From positions 1 through 48,744 of the forward strand of contig NZ_AOIQ01000015.1 of the NCBI RefSeq assembly GCF_000337515.1: a DNA stretch of 48,744 nt, in the 5' to 3' direction. Positions 15,569-24,272 of the stretch are shown in pieces (position 1 is the stretch's first letter; each line of letters opens with the position of its first letter). The notes beneath the pieces are model-generated. The model searched no databases, was not told where the DNA came from, and saw nothing but the letters and a program-made list of their open reading frames with translations. Position numbers and translations under genes: made by a program. Source of the stretch: Halovivax asiaticus JCM 14624 (GTDB lineage: Archaea; Halobacteriota; Halobacteria; Halobacteriales; Natrialbaceae).

Positions 15569-16750
15569 ATGGATTCGTGGTCGTCGACGGACTGCCGGAC
15601 GGCCCGCCGGCCGCGGGGTGGCCCGATGAACGCACTGCTCGGCCCGGTCAAGAAGGTACTCGGCCGCGTCGTGACCCAGTGGCTCGCCCCGATCTTTCCC
15701 GTCCTCGTCGTGGCCGTGTTCGCGGGGCTTCTCGCGGCGCTGCTCGCCGAACCGACGGGCCTCGTCGAGTACGTCCCGTCGATCTCACTCCCGCTCGTCG
15801 GGTGGGTCCTGGAACCGACCACCGTCGTGTTCATCGTGGTGGCGCTACTCGGGCTGTTCGTCGGCGGGTGTTTCCTGCTCGTTCGCCGGCACCGTGAGGA
15901 GATCGAAACCTACTGGAACACCTACTCGGCGTGGGCACAGGCGGTGATCGTCGGCTGTCTCGTCGCGACACTCCTCGCCGGCTCCCTACTCGTCGCGACC
16001 CTCTTCGACCGCGTTCCGGCTTACACCGTCGTGCTCGGCTTTCTCGTCACCTGGCCGCTCTCCGCCGGGCTCGTATTGCTGTTCGATCGACGGAGTAACG
16101 GCGATCAGTCCTCTGCCCTCTCGTCCGTGAAGACCGGCTACGTCCACACCCGCGGGCTGGAGAGTCGGACGCTGTCGCTGATCGTCGGTTTCCTCGGTGC
16201 GATGGTCGGCGGTCTCTCGCTGTGGTCCGTCTGGACGTGGTACGCCGGGACGGCGTCCGTCACGATCACGGCAGTGCTCACTGCCCTCCTTGGAATCGCG
16301 ATCACGCTCGTCGTCTACAACCGCTACGAGACGACGACCGTCGAGCGAACGGACATCACTATCGTCGCCGTTCGAACACCCGAGGCTCGGCCCATACGCG
16401 AACTGACCATCAAGAACGAGTCGAGCACGTCGGTGGACCTCGCCCAGTCGCGGATCAGGGACACCTCCTTCGAACTCTACCGACTCGGCGTGGCGGTCAC
16501 ACTTCGCCCCGGTGCCGTCTGTACGTTCGAAATTCCCGATTCCTTCACGCTCGAACCCAACGACGATTCGATCGACTTGCCGCTCGGATACAGCCTCAAA
16601 CGGGGTGGTGAGACGCCGACGCTATTCACCAGGTCGGGTGACATTTTCGCGCTCGAACTGGCCGACGACGCCATCGACGGGGCACTCTCGAAACCGGAGG
16701 CCACTCCGGAACCGAATTCGTCCGGAGCGGAACTGGTTCCCCAGGAGTAA
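15569..16750 (+). CDS. hypothetical multi-pass membrane protein with soluble C-terminal domain
   Basis: A 393-aa protein from the ATG at 15569 (an ATG at 15626 would give 374 aa and is also plausible). Residues about 35-270 hold some seven hydrophobic segments: IFPVLVVAVFAGLLAALL, TTVVFIVVALLGLFVGG, AVIVGCLVATLLAGSLLVA, VLGFLVTWPLSAGLVLLF, LIVGFLGAMVGGLSLW and TITAVLTALLGIAITLVV. The last 120 residues are soluble and beta-rich, starting RTDITIVAVRTPEARPIR, and look like an immunoglobulin-like or coat-like domain with a disordered acidic tail. No known family recognised. It is the first gene before the injection-system block, in the same direction, but a 138-bp AT-rich gap with its own promoter separates them. 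It could be a membrane anchor, an immunity protein or unrelated. Confidence 0.7.
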   Translation: MDSWSSTDCRTARRPRGGPMNALLGPVKKVLGRVVTQWLAPIFPVLVVAVFAGLLAALLAEPTGLVEYVPSISLPLVGWVLEPTTVVFIVVALLGLFVGGCFLLVRRHREEIETYWNTYSAWAQAVIVGCLVATLLAGSLLVATLFDRVPAYTVVLGFLVTWPLSAGLVLLFDRRSNGDQSSALSSVKTGYVHTRGLESRTLSLIVGFLGAMVGGLSLWSVWTWYAGTASVTITAVLTALLGIAITLVVYNRYETTTVERTDITIVAVRTPEARPIRELTIKNESSTSVDLAQSRIRDTSFELYRLGVAVTLRPGAVCTFEIPDSFTLEPNDDSIDLPLGYSLKRGGETPTLFTRSGDIFALELADDAIDGALSKPEATPEPNSSGAELVPQE

Positions 16751-16826
16751 CGCTGCTCACCCGCGGTCGATACCCCGGCCCGCATTTGATCGAATACGCT
16801 GACACTCACACCAAGGACACTGTGGG

Positions 16827-16860
16827 AAAATACTAAATTATCTCGCGGCTAATAGGAATA
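16827..16860 (+). promoter_or_regulatory. TATA-like promoter region of the injection-system block
   Basis: AT-rich sequences (AAAATACTAAATTA, 16827-16840, and CTAATAGGAATA, 16849-16860) interrupt the GC-rich surroundings 30-60 nt before the ATG at 16889. They are the only obvious promoter ahead of the first large gene of the block. Confidence 0.5.
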
Positions 16861-16888
16861 CGCGCGCGAAATCGGACTTCGCTCACCA

Positions 16889-19800
16889 ATGATGCATCAG
16901 GACGACCGTTCTACGACCAGTCTGCCCCTGCGCGACGTCAGATGCGCCGTTACGAGCGACGGCTGTTCCATCTCGCGATTCGACCACGACGGTCTCGAGG
17001 CGTCCGACGCAGCGTCGCCGACGCCACCGCTCGGCGCTGTCGCGACGACCGGACTGGGCTCTGTCGCCAGACGCCAGCGCTCGATCCAGACGATGGATCC
17101 GGATCGGCTCGCTGGTCGGTTCGTTCGGCGAATCGTTCGCCGCTGGTCGACGCTCGCACTCACCGTTCGTCGGCGACGAACCGACGGCCGACCGTCCGAA
17201 GGCGACGTGGCTGCTGTCGACGGCAGCAGCTCGGATGGTGATCCACCGGCGACTGTCGACGACGGACTGACGTGGTTGGACCCGTCCGGACCGACAGTCG
17301 ACCGCCCGTCGACGGGTGGCTGGATCGATGGAGCCGCTCTCGACGCCGGCGGGTCGACCCACGCACCGCTGACTCGATCGTCTGCGCCAGCCCGCCGCGA
17401 CCGCACGGCCGACGGCGCGGTGGACGGCGACGAATCACCGGCCGATTCACCCGCACTACCGACCATATCACCCTTCACCGAACGCACGGCGTCGATCGCC
17501 GACGTCGAACTGTCGAGCGAGTTCGAGACGACGTCCGAACCCGACGCACCGAGCACACCCGCGCCACCGACGAGACGGACGTTCGTTCGACGGGAGGAGC
17601 ACACAGGAACCGATACCGACGAGGTGGCGTTGGCTCAGGAGCGGCCCGAGTCCGATGTGTTACCCACCGGTCGCTCTCGGCCGGACGTTGCCGAGGGAAC
17701 GCCTGCAGCGCTCCGAACGCACACTCCCGAACCGTCGACCCGTCCGGCACAATCGGCTTCCGTCCCGACGGCGGAGCGACCTGGCGAACCGGCTGGCCGT
17801 CACGGGACCGACGACGGGCCGGCACCGGCTGCCGAGACGAGTGCTCGACGTGAGCCACGCGTCAGCACACAACCGATGGACGGCGAGCCCGCTCGTCCCG
17901 AATCGATCGCTGGAGCACCGCGCTCTCCCGACAGTGCGGTCGAACCGTCGACGGGGGAGTCGGTCACAGAGCGGCCGGACCCCGTCACGCCTGACCGGTC
18001 GACCCACCCCATGGCGACGACCCGGACAGACGAACCGGCTGTGAGCAGGCCACCGCCGTCTTCCGATCGTCCCGTCGCTCCGTCGCCGACTCCCACCAGT
18101 ACCACACGACTGCCTGCGGACCGGTCTCTCGGCGACACTCGTCCGCTGTCCGTTCCCACCGGGACGGTGGCTTCGACCGGCACGGAGCCATCCCTGCCGG
18201 TTGCGACGGCCGAATCCGATTCGACGGCGGGCACAACTCGGCTCGTCCACGCCACGGCCGGCCGGACCGACTGGCGTCCCGCCACACGTATCGCAACTGG
18301 CCGGTCCGAACCCGGCGGTGCCGTCTCGGTTGCGTCTCGCCGGCAGGGCGATGCCGGCGCGGTGGCCGCACGACCGACCGTCCTCGATACGTCGGCTTCG
18401 ATCGGTGATCGGGCCGGCGAGCCCGCTCACGACGAGACGCAGGTCGGCGGTGAGCGCCGTTCGCCGCACGAATCGGACCGATCGGCCCGTGCCGGGGACG
18501 AAGCGGCGGGGCCGCTCGCCCGTCAGCCGGCTACCGCCGGTACGAGGGCGACAGCCGGGGTGGCCGGCCCGGATCCGGAGGCAGCGGCCAGGGTGACCGA
18601 ATCGTCTCCCCGCGGTGTCACTCCCGCTCGCTCGCCCGCGACTGGTGTCGAAGCGGCCCGCTCTCCAGGTCGGCAGGGCTCACCGACTGTCGCACCGTCA
18701 GCCGACGGGACGACGCCCCGCCCAACTGACGGCGTCGAACCCGGTGGCGTCGACGGGCGAAGGCCCGGGACCGTCGGTGCTGCCGTGCAGCGACGGGCCA
18801 GGCTGTTTTCGATGCCGCGTCCCCCAGCCGCTGGGACGGCTTCCGACGTCGACGTTCGGACTGGGGCCCAAACGAACTCTCGATCGCCGCCGACTCTCGA
18901 GTCGGTCACGTCGGCATCCGTGAGGCGATCGGCGCCCGGAACTGGGGCCGATCGATCCGAAGGCGAGCGGTCCACTCCCGAGTCGCCCGCGGCGACGACT
19001 GTGCAGTCCGAAAACGACCGTCACGACCGGTCGCCGGAGCCGCCCGATCGGACACGGCCGAACGATGGGGCGAGTCGTCCGCAGGTGTCGAGTGTCGCCG
19101 ACTCGTCGTCCGAGACGGCCGCCCGGCCGCAGTCTCGCGACTCTCACACCGCTTCCTCGCCGACTGGTGTCGGTGGTGTCACAACTGACGCAGGTGAGAC
19201 GTCGACCGGTACGTCGGCGTCGATCGGTTCGTCGATCTCGGCCGCTGTAACGGCCTCGTCCGATGTCGTGGAACCGCCACGACAGGCGCCACACGTTGTA
19301 CGTCCCTCGTCGGCCGGTTCGACGCCGATCGCACGCTGGCGCCCAGACGGGGACAACTCGCTGACCGCTCACTTGACCCGGGAGGCGTCTGTCCGTGTCG
19401 CCGATGCAACCGTCCGACCGTCCGATGCTGCGTCCACTCGTCCGTCTGCCGCTGTGCGCCCGTCGCGGAGGCAAACCGACGCGGATCCGGTTCGTCGTGA
19501 ACGGGGACGGCCGTCGCACCGTCCGGTGCGAGTCCACGCTGCGGGAGCGACCGACGAGCGCGGTGTCCCGACGACCTCGACCGGCCCAAGCCGGACGGGT
19601 CGAACCGGGGCGCCACACGGCGGGGAGGGGGACTTCGACTCGGACGGGGTCGCGGTCCTCACGGCGGCGAGCGACCACGACACTCCCTCTCTCCGTCCCG
19701 AAGACTTCCGCCGTTCGAGTACCGACGCCGTCGCTGTTGCCACTGTCGACGACACCCCTCTTTCAGGTGCTGCGGACGGTTCGACGCAGGCTGTCGTCGA

Positions 19801-21127
19801 TGTCGGTAGTCCGTCGTCACGTCGGCGCGCTGCTGGCCAAACGCAGGTAACTGCGCGTGCGGCTACACGCGAGCGCCGGGGTGAACGTACGTCACGGAAC
19901 GTCGTTGCGGATCGATCGTCGGTCCCATCGCGTGCCGATTGGGTCGGGATCACAGGCGAGAACGGACTCGCCGCGTCGGTCCCGGTCCGTGCCCCATCGG
20001 TCGACACTGAGTCGGCCGCGGGCGGGCCGACTTCGCCCGAGGCAAACGCCGACACGGCGGGCGGTCGGGAGGCTAGTGATGGGCTCCGTGGCCGTTCGCT
20101 GACCCGCCGCGTGGTCGATCGGACACGACCGCCCAGCGCTGTGCGTTCCGGTGGTCCCGTCGTCGGTTCGACCGATGCGGATGCCGACGCCGCGGCGGGG
20201 CAGGCGCCTATCGTCGCAGATCACACGACTTCGTCGGCGGCGACAAGCACGGGCCCAACTGCGACGACTGATCCACCAACTGACCGACGCGGTCGGCCCA
20301 CCAACGGCTCATCGCCGTCCGCCACTCTCGGGTCGGTCGATGTCGCAACTGCACAGACGGCCGGTCGGTCCGCACCGACTCGGACCGCACACGCAATCGG
20401 GCCGGCCGAAGACACGAAAACAGATAGATATAAAATAACAGGAAGGAAACGAATATCCAACGGTGGACTGGATAACAATATGAAATCGGCCACTCGCGGT
20501 GCGACGTTCGTCTATCGCCACACACCGTCACCGGCGGGTCAGGACGCCGGGCAGTCGGGTTCGACTGGCCCCGATAGTGCTGGACAGCCCGCACCGACTG
20601 CGGGGCTCGCCAGTGGCCGGACGGACGCGCCACAGATGGCCGATTCCAGCACCACTCGATCGCAAGCTGACAGTGTGGGTGCTGGGTATTCGTCCGCCCG
20701 TTCGGCGGCCGGTAGCCAGCGATCGAATCGCCCGACGACGCCGGGCGCTCCGTCGAGTTCGTCATCGGCTGGTGGGGCTCGATCTCGCCCGGAGACGACC
20801 CGCCGGAGGGACGCAAGTCGATCCCACTCGCGGCCTGCCGGTGACGAGCCGGATCGACGGCATCCGACGCCGGCGTCGGCGCTCGACGACCTGCCGCCAC
20901 GGACGGACGCGAGCCCCTCGAACGAAACCCACGCTGTCGGTGGTGCGACTGAAGCGGGAACTGATGGAATCGACGGTGGTTCCCGGGGCGTTGACCGGCG
21001 ACGTGGCGTCGACGCACCGATCGACGAGGCGATGCGATTCGACGCCGACGTCGATCGCGTAGTCGAGCGCCTGTACCGGAAACTCGAACGCAAACAGCGG
21101 ATCGAACGCGAACGGAGGGGACTGTAG
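16889..21127 (+). CDS. giant disordered Ser/Thr/Pro/Arg-rich protein at the head of the injection-system genes
   Basis: A 1412-aa reading frame with haloarchaeal codon bias and almost no predicted fold. Nearly the whole length is Ser, Thr, Pro, Ala, Gly, Asp and Arg with few hydrophobic residues. Two parts differ: residues about 69-100, a basic amphipathic stretch (GRFVRRIVRRW...ALTVRRRR), and the last 40 residues, a charged helix ending DVDRVVERLYRKLERKQRIERERRG. The start could be ATG 16889, 16892 or 17093. The stop codon is followed at once by the LysM gene. Near residue 1177 the sequence changes to Lys/Ile/Tyr/Asn-rich (DRYKITGRKRI), matching an AT-rich island at 20416-20480, after which an in-frame ATG at 20480 would give a separate 215-aa protein. 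Possible roles are tape measure, baseplate adaptor or cargo; none is proven. Its high Arg content is odd for a haloarchaeal protein. Confidence 0.65.
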   Translation: MMHQDDRSTTSLPLRDVRCAVTSDGCSISRFDHDGLEASDAASPTPPLGAVATTGLGSVARRQRSIQTMDPDRLAGRFVRRIVRRWSTLALTVRRRRTDGRPSEGDVAAVDGSSSDGDPPATVDDGLTWLDPSGPTVDRPSTGGWIDGAALDAGGSTHAPLTRSSAPARRDRTADGAVDGDESPADSPALPTISPFTERTASIADVELSSEFETTSEPDAPSTPAPPTRRTFVRREEHTGTDTDEVALAQERPESDVLPTGRSRPDVAEGTPAALRTHTPEPSTRPAQSASVPTAERPGEPAGRHGTDDGPAPAAETSARREPRVSTQPMDGEPARPESIAGAPRSPDSAVEPSTGESVTERPDPVTPDRSTHPMATTRTDEPAVSRPPPSSDRPVAPSPTPTSTTRLPADRSLGDTRPLSVPTGTVASTGTEPSLPVATAESDSTAGTTRLVHATAGRTDWRPATRIATGRSEPGGAVSVASRRQGDAGAVAARPTVLDTSASIGDRAGEPAHDETQVGGERRSPHESDRSARAGDEAAGPLARQPATAGTRATAGVAGPDPEAAARVTESSPRGVTPARSPATGVEAARSPGRQGSPTVAPSADGTTPRPTDGVEPGGVDGRRPGTVGAAVQRRARLFSMPRPPAAGTASDVDVRTGAQTNSRSPPTLESVTSASVRRSAPGTGADRSEGERSTPESPAATTVQSENDRHDRSPEPPDRTRPNDGASRPQVSSVADSSSETAARPQSRDSHTASSPTGVGGVTTDAGETSTGTSASIGSSISAAVTASSDVVEPPRQAPHVVRPSSAGSTPIARWRPDGDNSLTAHLTREASVRVADATVRPSDAASTRPSAAVRPSRRQTDADPVRRERGRPSHRPVRVHAAGATDERGVPTTSTGPSRTGRTGAPHGGEGDFDSDGVAVLTAASDHDTPSLRPEDFRRSSTDAVAVATVDDTPLSGAADGSTQAVVDVGSPSSRRRAAGQTQVTARAATRERRGERTSRNVVADRSSVPSRADWVGITGENGLAASVPVRAPSVDTESAAGGPTSPEANADTAGGREASDGLRGRSLTRRVVDRTRPPSAVRSGGPVVGSTDADADAAAGQAPIVADHTTSSAATSTGPTATTDPPTDRRGRPTNGSSPSATLGSVDVATAQTAGRSAPTRTAHAIGPAEDTKTDRYKITGRKRISNGGLDNNMKSATRGATFVYRHTPSPAGQDAGQSGSTGPDSAGQPAPTAGLASGRTDAPQMADSSTTRSQADSVGAGYSSARSAAGSQRSNRPTTPGAPSSSSSAGGARSRPETTRRRDASRSHSRPAGDEPDRRHPTPASALDDLPPRTDASPSNETHAVGGATEAGTDGIDGGSRGVDRRRGVDAPIDEAMRFDADVDRVVERLYRKLERKQRIERERRGL
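20429..20436 (+). promoter_or_regulatory. promoter-like TATA box inside the giant ORF
   Basis: TATAAAAT at 20429-20436 lies in a roughly 65-bp AT-rich island within more than 4 kb of GC-rich coding sequence. It is 44 nt before an in-frame ATG at 20480, which would open a 215-aa protein (Met-Lys-Ser-Ala-Thr-Arg...) ending at 21127. It could drive that shorter protein and the downstream baseplate genes independently. Confidence 0.5.
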
Positions 21128-21790
21128 ATGTCACGAAGCGGAACGCTAGAGAAGGCACAGATCATGATCGTCAACGGGAAACAGGGGGGTGAGACGATCG
21201 AGTGCTCGTTCAATCCGAACTCGTACACGGTAGAAAAGAGCGTCAACTACGGTGAGATGAAAGCGACGGGGTCGGGTGCGTCGATCATGCAGTTCGTCGA
21301 CGGAAACGCCGAACGTCTCTCGATGGAGTTGTTTTTCGATACGACCGACGAGCTCGACGAGGACGGTGCGACGGTCGACGTTCGCGAGCGGTATACCAAA
21401 CACATCGACACGCTGCTGTCGGTCGACGGCGAACTCCACGCGCCACCAGTCTGCCGGTTCGTCTGGGGCGACGGTATCACCTTTACCGCGCTGCTCGAAC
21501 GGGCGAACAAGCAATTCACGAAGTTTCTGCCGAGCGGTGTCCCGATCCGGGCGCGCGTCTCGGTCGTCTTCACGGAGTACAAGACGGCCGACTACCACAA
21601 GTCGGAGGTCTCGCCCGAGTCGACGGACAAGACCAAGGTCTGGACGGTGACGGAGGGCGATACGCTCTGGTTGATCGCCTCGGAGGAGTACGGCGACCCC
21701 TCCCACTGGCGGACGATCGCCGAGCAGAACGACATCGAGAACCCGCGGGCGATCGCGGCGGGTGAGCGACTCGAACTGCCGCCGCTGTAA
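21128..21790 (+). CDS. contractile injection system LysM tube/baseplate protein (Pvc7-like)
   Basis: A 220-aa protein starting at the base after the previous stop codon. Residues 1-165 match the N-terminal domain of CIS tube-associated proteins: ECSFNPNSYTVEKSVNYGE, then SMELFFDTTDELDEDG, VRERYTKHIDTLLSVDG, PPVCRFVWGDGITFTALLERANKQFTKFLPSGVPIRARV. Residues 172-220 form a LysM domain (VTEGDTLWLIASEEYGDPSHWRTIAEQN...IAAGERLELP). In Photorhabdus PVC and related systems this protein (Pvc7, T4 gp53/54-like) joins the inner tube to the baseplate hub. It is the first clearly recognisable structural gene here, and it implies that an inner tube is encoded somewhere. Confidence 0.85.
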   Translation: MSRSGTLEKAQIMIVNGKQGGETIECSFNPNSYTVEKSVNYGEMKATGSGASIMQFVDGNAERLSMELFFDTTDELDEDGATVDVRERYTKHIDTLLSVDGELHAPPVCRFVWGDGITFTALLERANKQFTKFLPSGVPIRARVSVVFTEYKTADYHKSEVSPESTDKTKVWTVTEGDTLWLIASEEYGDPSHWRTIAEQNDIENPRAIAAGERLELPPL

Positions 21791-21804
21791 TCGAGCGACG
21801 CCAC

Positions 21805-22827
21805 ATGAGTACGATAGACAACCACCCACGATACTCACCCCGCTTCACCGTCGACGTCGGCGGCCAGACGTTTCAGGAGCCGGGCGGTCGAATCGCCGAC
21901 CTCGTCGTCGAAACCTCCTTCGAGGGTGCCGATCGGTTTTCGTTCACCCTGAACTATCCGTTCGACGAGGAACTCGACGAGTTCGCGGGACTGAACTGGG
22001 ACGACTTCGCCATCGGGACGGACGTCGATATCTCGATGGGATACGGCGACGACGGGCAGCTCACGCCACTGCTGTCGGGAAAGATTCAGTCGGTTTCGGG
22101 GGAGTTCACGCTCGACCGCGGCCCGTCGGTCCAACTCTCGGGGTACGGACTGCTCTGGGCGCCGATGCAGGGGACGCGATCCGACTCGTGGTCGGAGACG
22201 ACGGTGGGCGCGGCCGTCGAAGACGTCCTCTCGTCGTACGCGTTCTCCTCGATCGACGTCCAGAGTGCCGATATCAAGCGAGAGAAACTCATTCAGGACG
22301 GGAAGACCGATTACCGCTTTATCCAGGATCTGGCGGCGACCTACGGCTTCGAATTTTACGCGACGCGCGAGACGGTTCGGTTCGTCCCGCGATCGAGCGC
22401 CGTCGACGACGACCCGGCCGTCGAACTCTGGTACGGAGAAGCACTGCACGACTTCTTCGGCGAGTGCACCCAGCAGAAACAGGACTACCGGGTCGAGGTT
22501 CGGTCGTGGGACGTCGGGAAACGAGAGGAGATCACGGCGACCGCGGGCAGCGCGAGCGCGGCTCACAAAGAGGTGTTCAGAGTGCCAGCCATGTCACGAG
22601 ACGAGGCCAAACGCATCGCAACGACGAAACACAACCAGTACGCAGACGGGATCGTCACCGGCCACGGTGAGGCAGACGGCATTCCCGAGATTCGGGCCGG
22701 GGAGACGATCGAACTGGCCGAACTCGGCTCCAGATTCTCCGGACGGTATCACGTGACCAAGGCGACCCACCGGATGGGTGCCTCGGGCTACCGGACATCG
22801 TTCGAGGTCGTGGAGGTGCCGGCATGA
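21805..22827 (+). CDS. gp27-like baseplate hub protein (late control D / VgrG N-terminal domain)
   Basis: A 340-aa protein of the phage late-control-D family, which forms the trimeric hub below the tube. Recognisable features are SPRFTVDVGGQTF at the start, the strand pair around GTDVDISMGYG and LLSGKIQSVSGEF, the helix-strand KTDYRFIQDLAATYGFEFYA (equivalent to the tDyeFLxRLAExxGf motif of VgrG), and the C-terminal VTGHGEADGIPEIRAGETIELAELGSRFSG...TKATH. In many CIS the hub and spike are one polypeptide (Pvc8/VgrG); here the spike is a separate gene whose ATG overlaps this stop (ATGA, 22824-22827), so they are translated together. Confidence 0.87.
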   Translation: MSTIDNHPRYSPRFTVDVGGQTFQEPGGRIADLVVETSFEGADRFSFTLNYPFDEELDEFAGLNWDDFAIGTDVDISMGYGDDGQLTPLLSGKIQSVSGEFTLDRGPSVQLSGYGLLWAPMQGTRSDSWSETTVGAAVEDVLSSYAFSSIDVQSADIKREKLIQDGKTDYRFIQDLAATYGFEFYATRETVRFVPRSSAVDDDPAVELWYGEALHDFFGECTQQKQDYRVEVRSWDVGKREEITATAGSASAAHKEVFRVPAMSRDEAKRIATTKHNQYADGIVTGHGEADGIPEIRAGETIELAELGSRFSGRYHVTKATHRMGASGYRTSFEVVEVPA

Positions 22828-23564
22828 CGCGTGCGGGCGTCTTCGACGGCGAGACTTCCGACGGTGGGATTCAGGGCGTCGTCGTCGGTATCGTCACCGA
22901 CAACGAGGATCCGAAGGATCTCGGTCGGGTCAAGCTCAAGTTCCCCTGGCGCGACGCCGACGACGAGAGCTACTGGGCGCGGATCGCGACGACCATGACC
23001 GGGGACGGCTATGGCTCGTACTTCCTCCCGGAGGTCGACGACGAGGTCCTCGTCGCGTTCGAGAACGGCGACATTCACACGCCGTTCGTCGTCGGCTCGC
23101 TCTGGAACGGCAAGCAAAAGCCACCGCAGACGAACACCGAGGGGAAAAACGACGTTCGCGAGATCCGCTCGCGGAGCGACCACGCCATCACCTTCGACGA
23201 CGCCGACGAGGGCTCGATCACGATCGAGACGAGCGGCGGACACGAGATCCGCATCGACGATTCGAGCGGGTCGGAGACGGTTTCGATCAGCGACGAGAAG
23301 GGCGACAACGCCATCACGCTCGATTCGTCGGGCGGTAGTGTCTCCATCGAGGCGGCGAAGGAACTCGACCTGAAAGCGCCCACGATCACGGTCAACGGGA
23401 CAAAGAAGCTGAAGCTCTCCGGCGGCACCGCCGTCGACGTCTCGAGCAAGAACAAGGTCTCGCTCTCGAGTAACGCGCAGGTCGCGATCTCGTCGTCCGG
23501 CTTGATGAAGATCGATTCCACGGGCCCGATGACGCTCAAAGGGGCCCTGATCCAGCTCAACTGA
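22824..23564 (+). CDS. gp5/VgrG-like spike protein with OB fold and beta-helix (baseplate V)
   Basis: A 246-aa spike protein. Residues about 18-110 are the OB-fold domain typical of baseplate V: GVVVGIVTDNEDPKDLGRVKLKFPW, YWARIATTMTGDGYGSYFLPEVDDEVLVAFENGD and TPFVVGSLWNGKQKPP. Residues about 115-246 have the regular strand rhythm of an intertwined beta-helix needle (SITIETSGGHEIRIDD, NAITLDSSGGSVSIEAAKELDLKAPTITVNG...). It would trimerise under the hub and carry the PAAR tip encoded next. There is no lysozyme domain, unlike T4 gp5. It overlaps the hub gene by 4 bp. Confidence 0.87.
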   Translation: MTRAGVFDGETSDGGIQGVVVGIVTDNEDPKDLGRVKLKFPWRDADDESYWARIATTMTGDGYGSYFLPEVDDEVLVAFENGDIHTPFVVGSLWNGKQKPPQTNTEGKNDVREIRSRSDHAITFDDADEGSITIETSGGHEIRIDDSSGSETVSISDEKGDNAITLDSSGGSVSIEAAKELDLKAPTITVNGTKKLKLSGGTAVDVSSKNKVSLSSNAQVAISSSGLMKIDSTGPMTLKGALIQLN

Positions 23565-23574
23565 GGACATCTCT

Positions 23575-23865
23575 ATGAAACCAGCAGCCAGACTCGGCGA
23601 CCAGACCGCACACGGAACGCCACTGACCGGTACCGCCAGTCCGAACGTCCTGATCGGCAAAAAGCCCGCGTGGCGCGCGCTGGGTGACGTCCACACCTGT
23701 CCGTTGACGACGGGTGTCGTCCCCCACGTGGGCGGCCCCGTCGTCGCGGGGAGTACGTCCGTCCTGATCAACAAACTCCCCGCCGCCAGGATGGGTGATA
23801 CGATCGTCGAGAGCGGGCCGCCGAACACGATCGCGGCCGGCTGTCCCAGCGTCCTCATCGGCTAA
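23575..23865 (+). CDS. PAAR-domain spike tip protein
   Basis: A 96-aa PAAR protein that caps the spike and makes it sharp. The PAAR-type repeats are visible: MKPAARLGDQTAHGTP, then ALGDVHTCPLTTGVVPHVGG and LPAARMGDTIVESGPPNTIAAGCPSVLIG. His near residue 13, His/Cys in DVHTC and the Cys in AAGCP are the likely metal ligands. There is no C-terminal extension, so it carries no fused effector. It lies 10 nt after the spike gene with a purine-rich site (GAGGA), and 2 nt before the gp25 gene. Confidence 0.88.
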   Translation: MKPAARLGDQTAHGTPLTGTASPNVLIGKKPAWRALGDVHTCPLTTGVVPHVGGPVVAGSTSVLINKLPAARMGDTIVESGPPNTIAAGCPSVLIG

Positions 23866-23867
23866 CC

Positions 23868-24266
23868 ATGGCTGACGAATTTCTCGGCTCCGGCTGGCGG
23901 TACCCGGTTCGACCGGACCATCGCGGCGATCTCGCCCTCTCGTCCGGTGAGGACGACATTCAGGAAGCGATTCGGCTCATCCTGGGGACGGCGAAGGGTG
24001 AGCGACTCATGCGTCCGGAGTTCGGCTGTGATATCCACGACCACGTCTACTCGTCGGCGTCGCCGGCGACGCTGAATCTGATCGAGAACTCCGTCCACGA
24101 GTCGCTGGTTCGCTGGGAGCCGCGGATCGACGTCGAGAACGTCTCGGCGCGGACCGACGCGGACGAGCCCAACCGGGTCCTGATCGAGATCGACTACCGG
24201 GTCCGGACGACGAACAGTCTCGCGAACATGGTCTACCCGTTCCACATCACCGAAGGCGATGGGTGA
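23868..24266 (+). CDS. gp25-like baseplate wedge protein (GPW/gp25)
   Basis: A 132-aa baseplate wedge protein. The family pattern is clear: LGSGWRYPVRPDHRGDLALSSGEDDIQEAIRLILGT, then AKGERLMRPEFGCDIHDHVYSS, where ERxxRPEFG is the gp25 core (the EPR-like motif needed for baseplate and sheath contact), and ALxNSVHESLVRWEPRIDVENV. In T4-like tails gp25 starts sheath polymerisation, so its presence suggests that a contractile sheath is part of the complete system. The reading frame ends 6 nt before the GTG of the J gene. Confidence 0.9.
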   Translation: MADEFLGSGWRYPVRPDHRGDLALSSGEDDIQEAIRLILGTAKGERLMRPEFGCDIHDHVYSSASPATLNLIENSVHESLVRWEPRIDVENVSARTDADEPNRVLIEIDYRVRTTNSLANMVYPFHITEGDG

Positions 24267-24272
24267 GCACGC

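Noticed and set aside
15547-15629. 27-codon ORF overlapping the start of the membrane protein gene
   Set aside because: Arg/Gly-rich with no motif; more likely 5' leader or N-terminal coding DNA of the membrane protein in another frame.
18698-19678. Long Arg-rich reading frame on the minus strand inside the giant protein gene
   Set aside because: It is antisense to a frame with proper haloarchaeal codon bias, extremely Arg-rich and without any domain or promoter.
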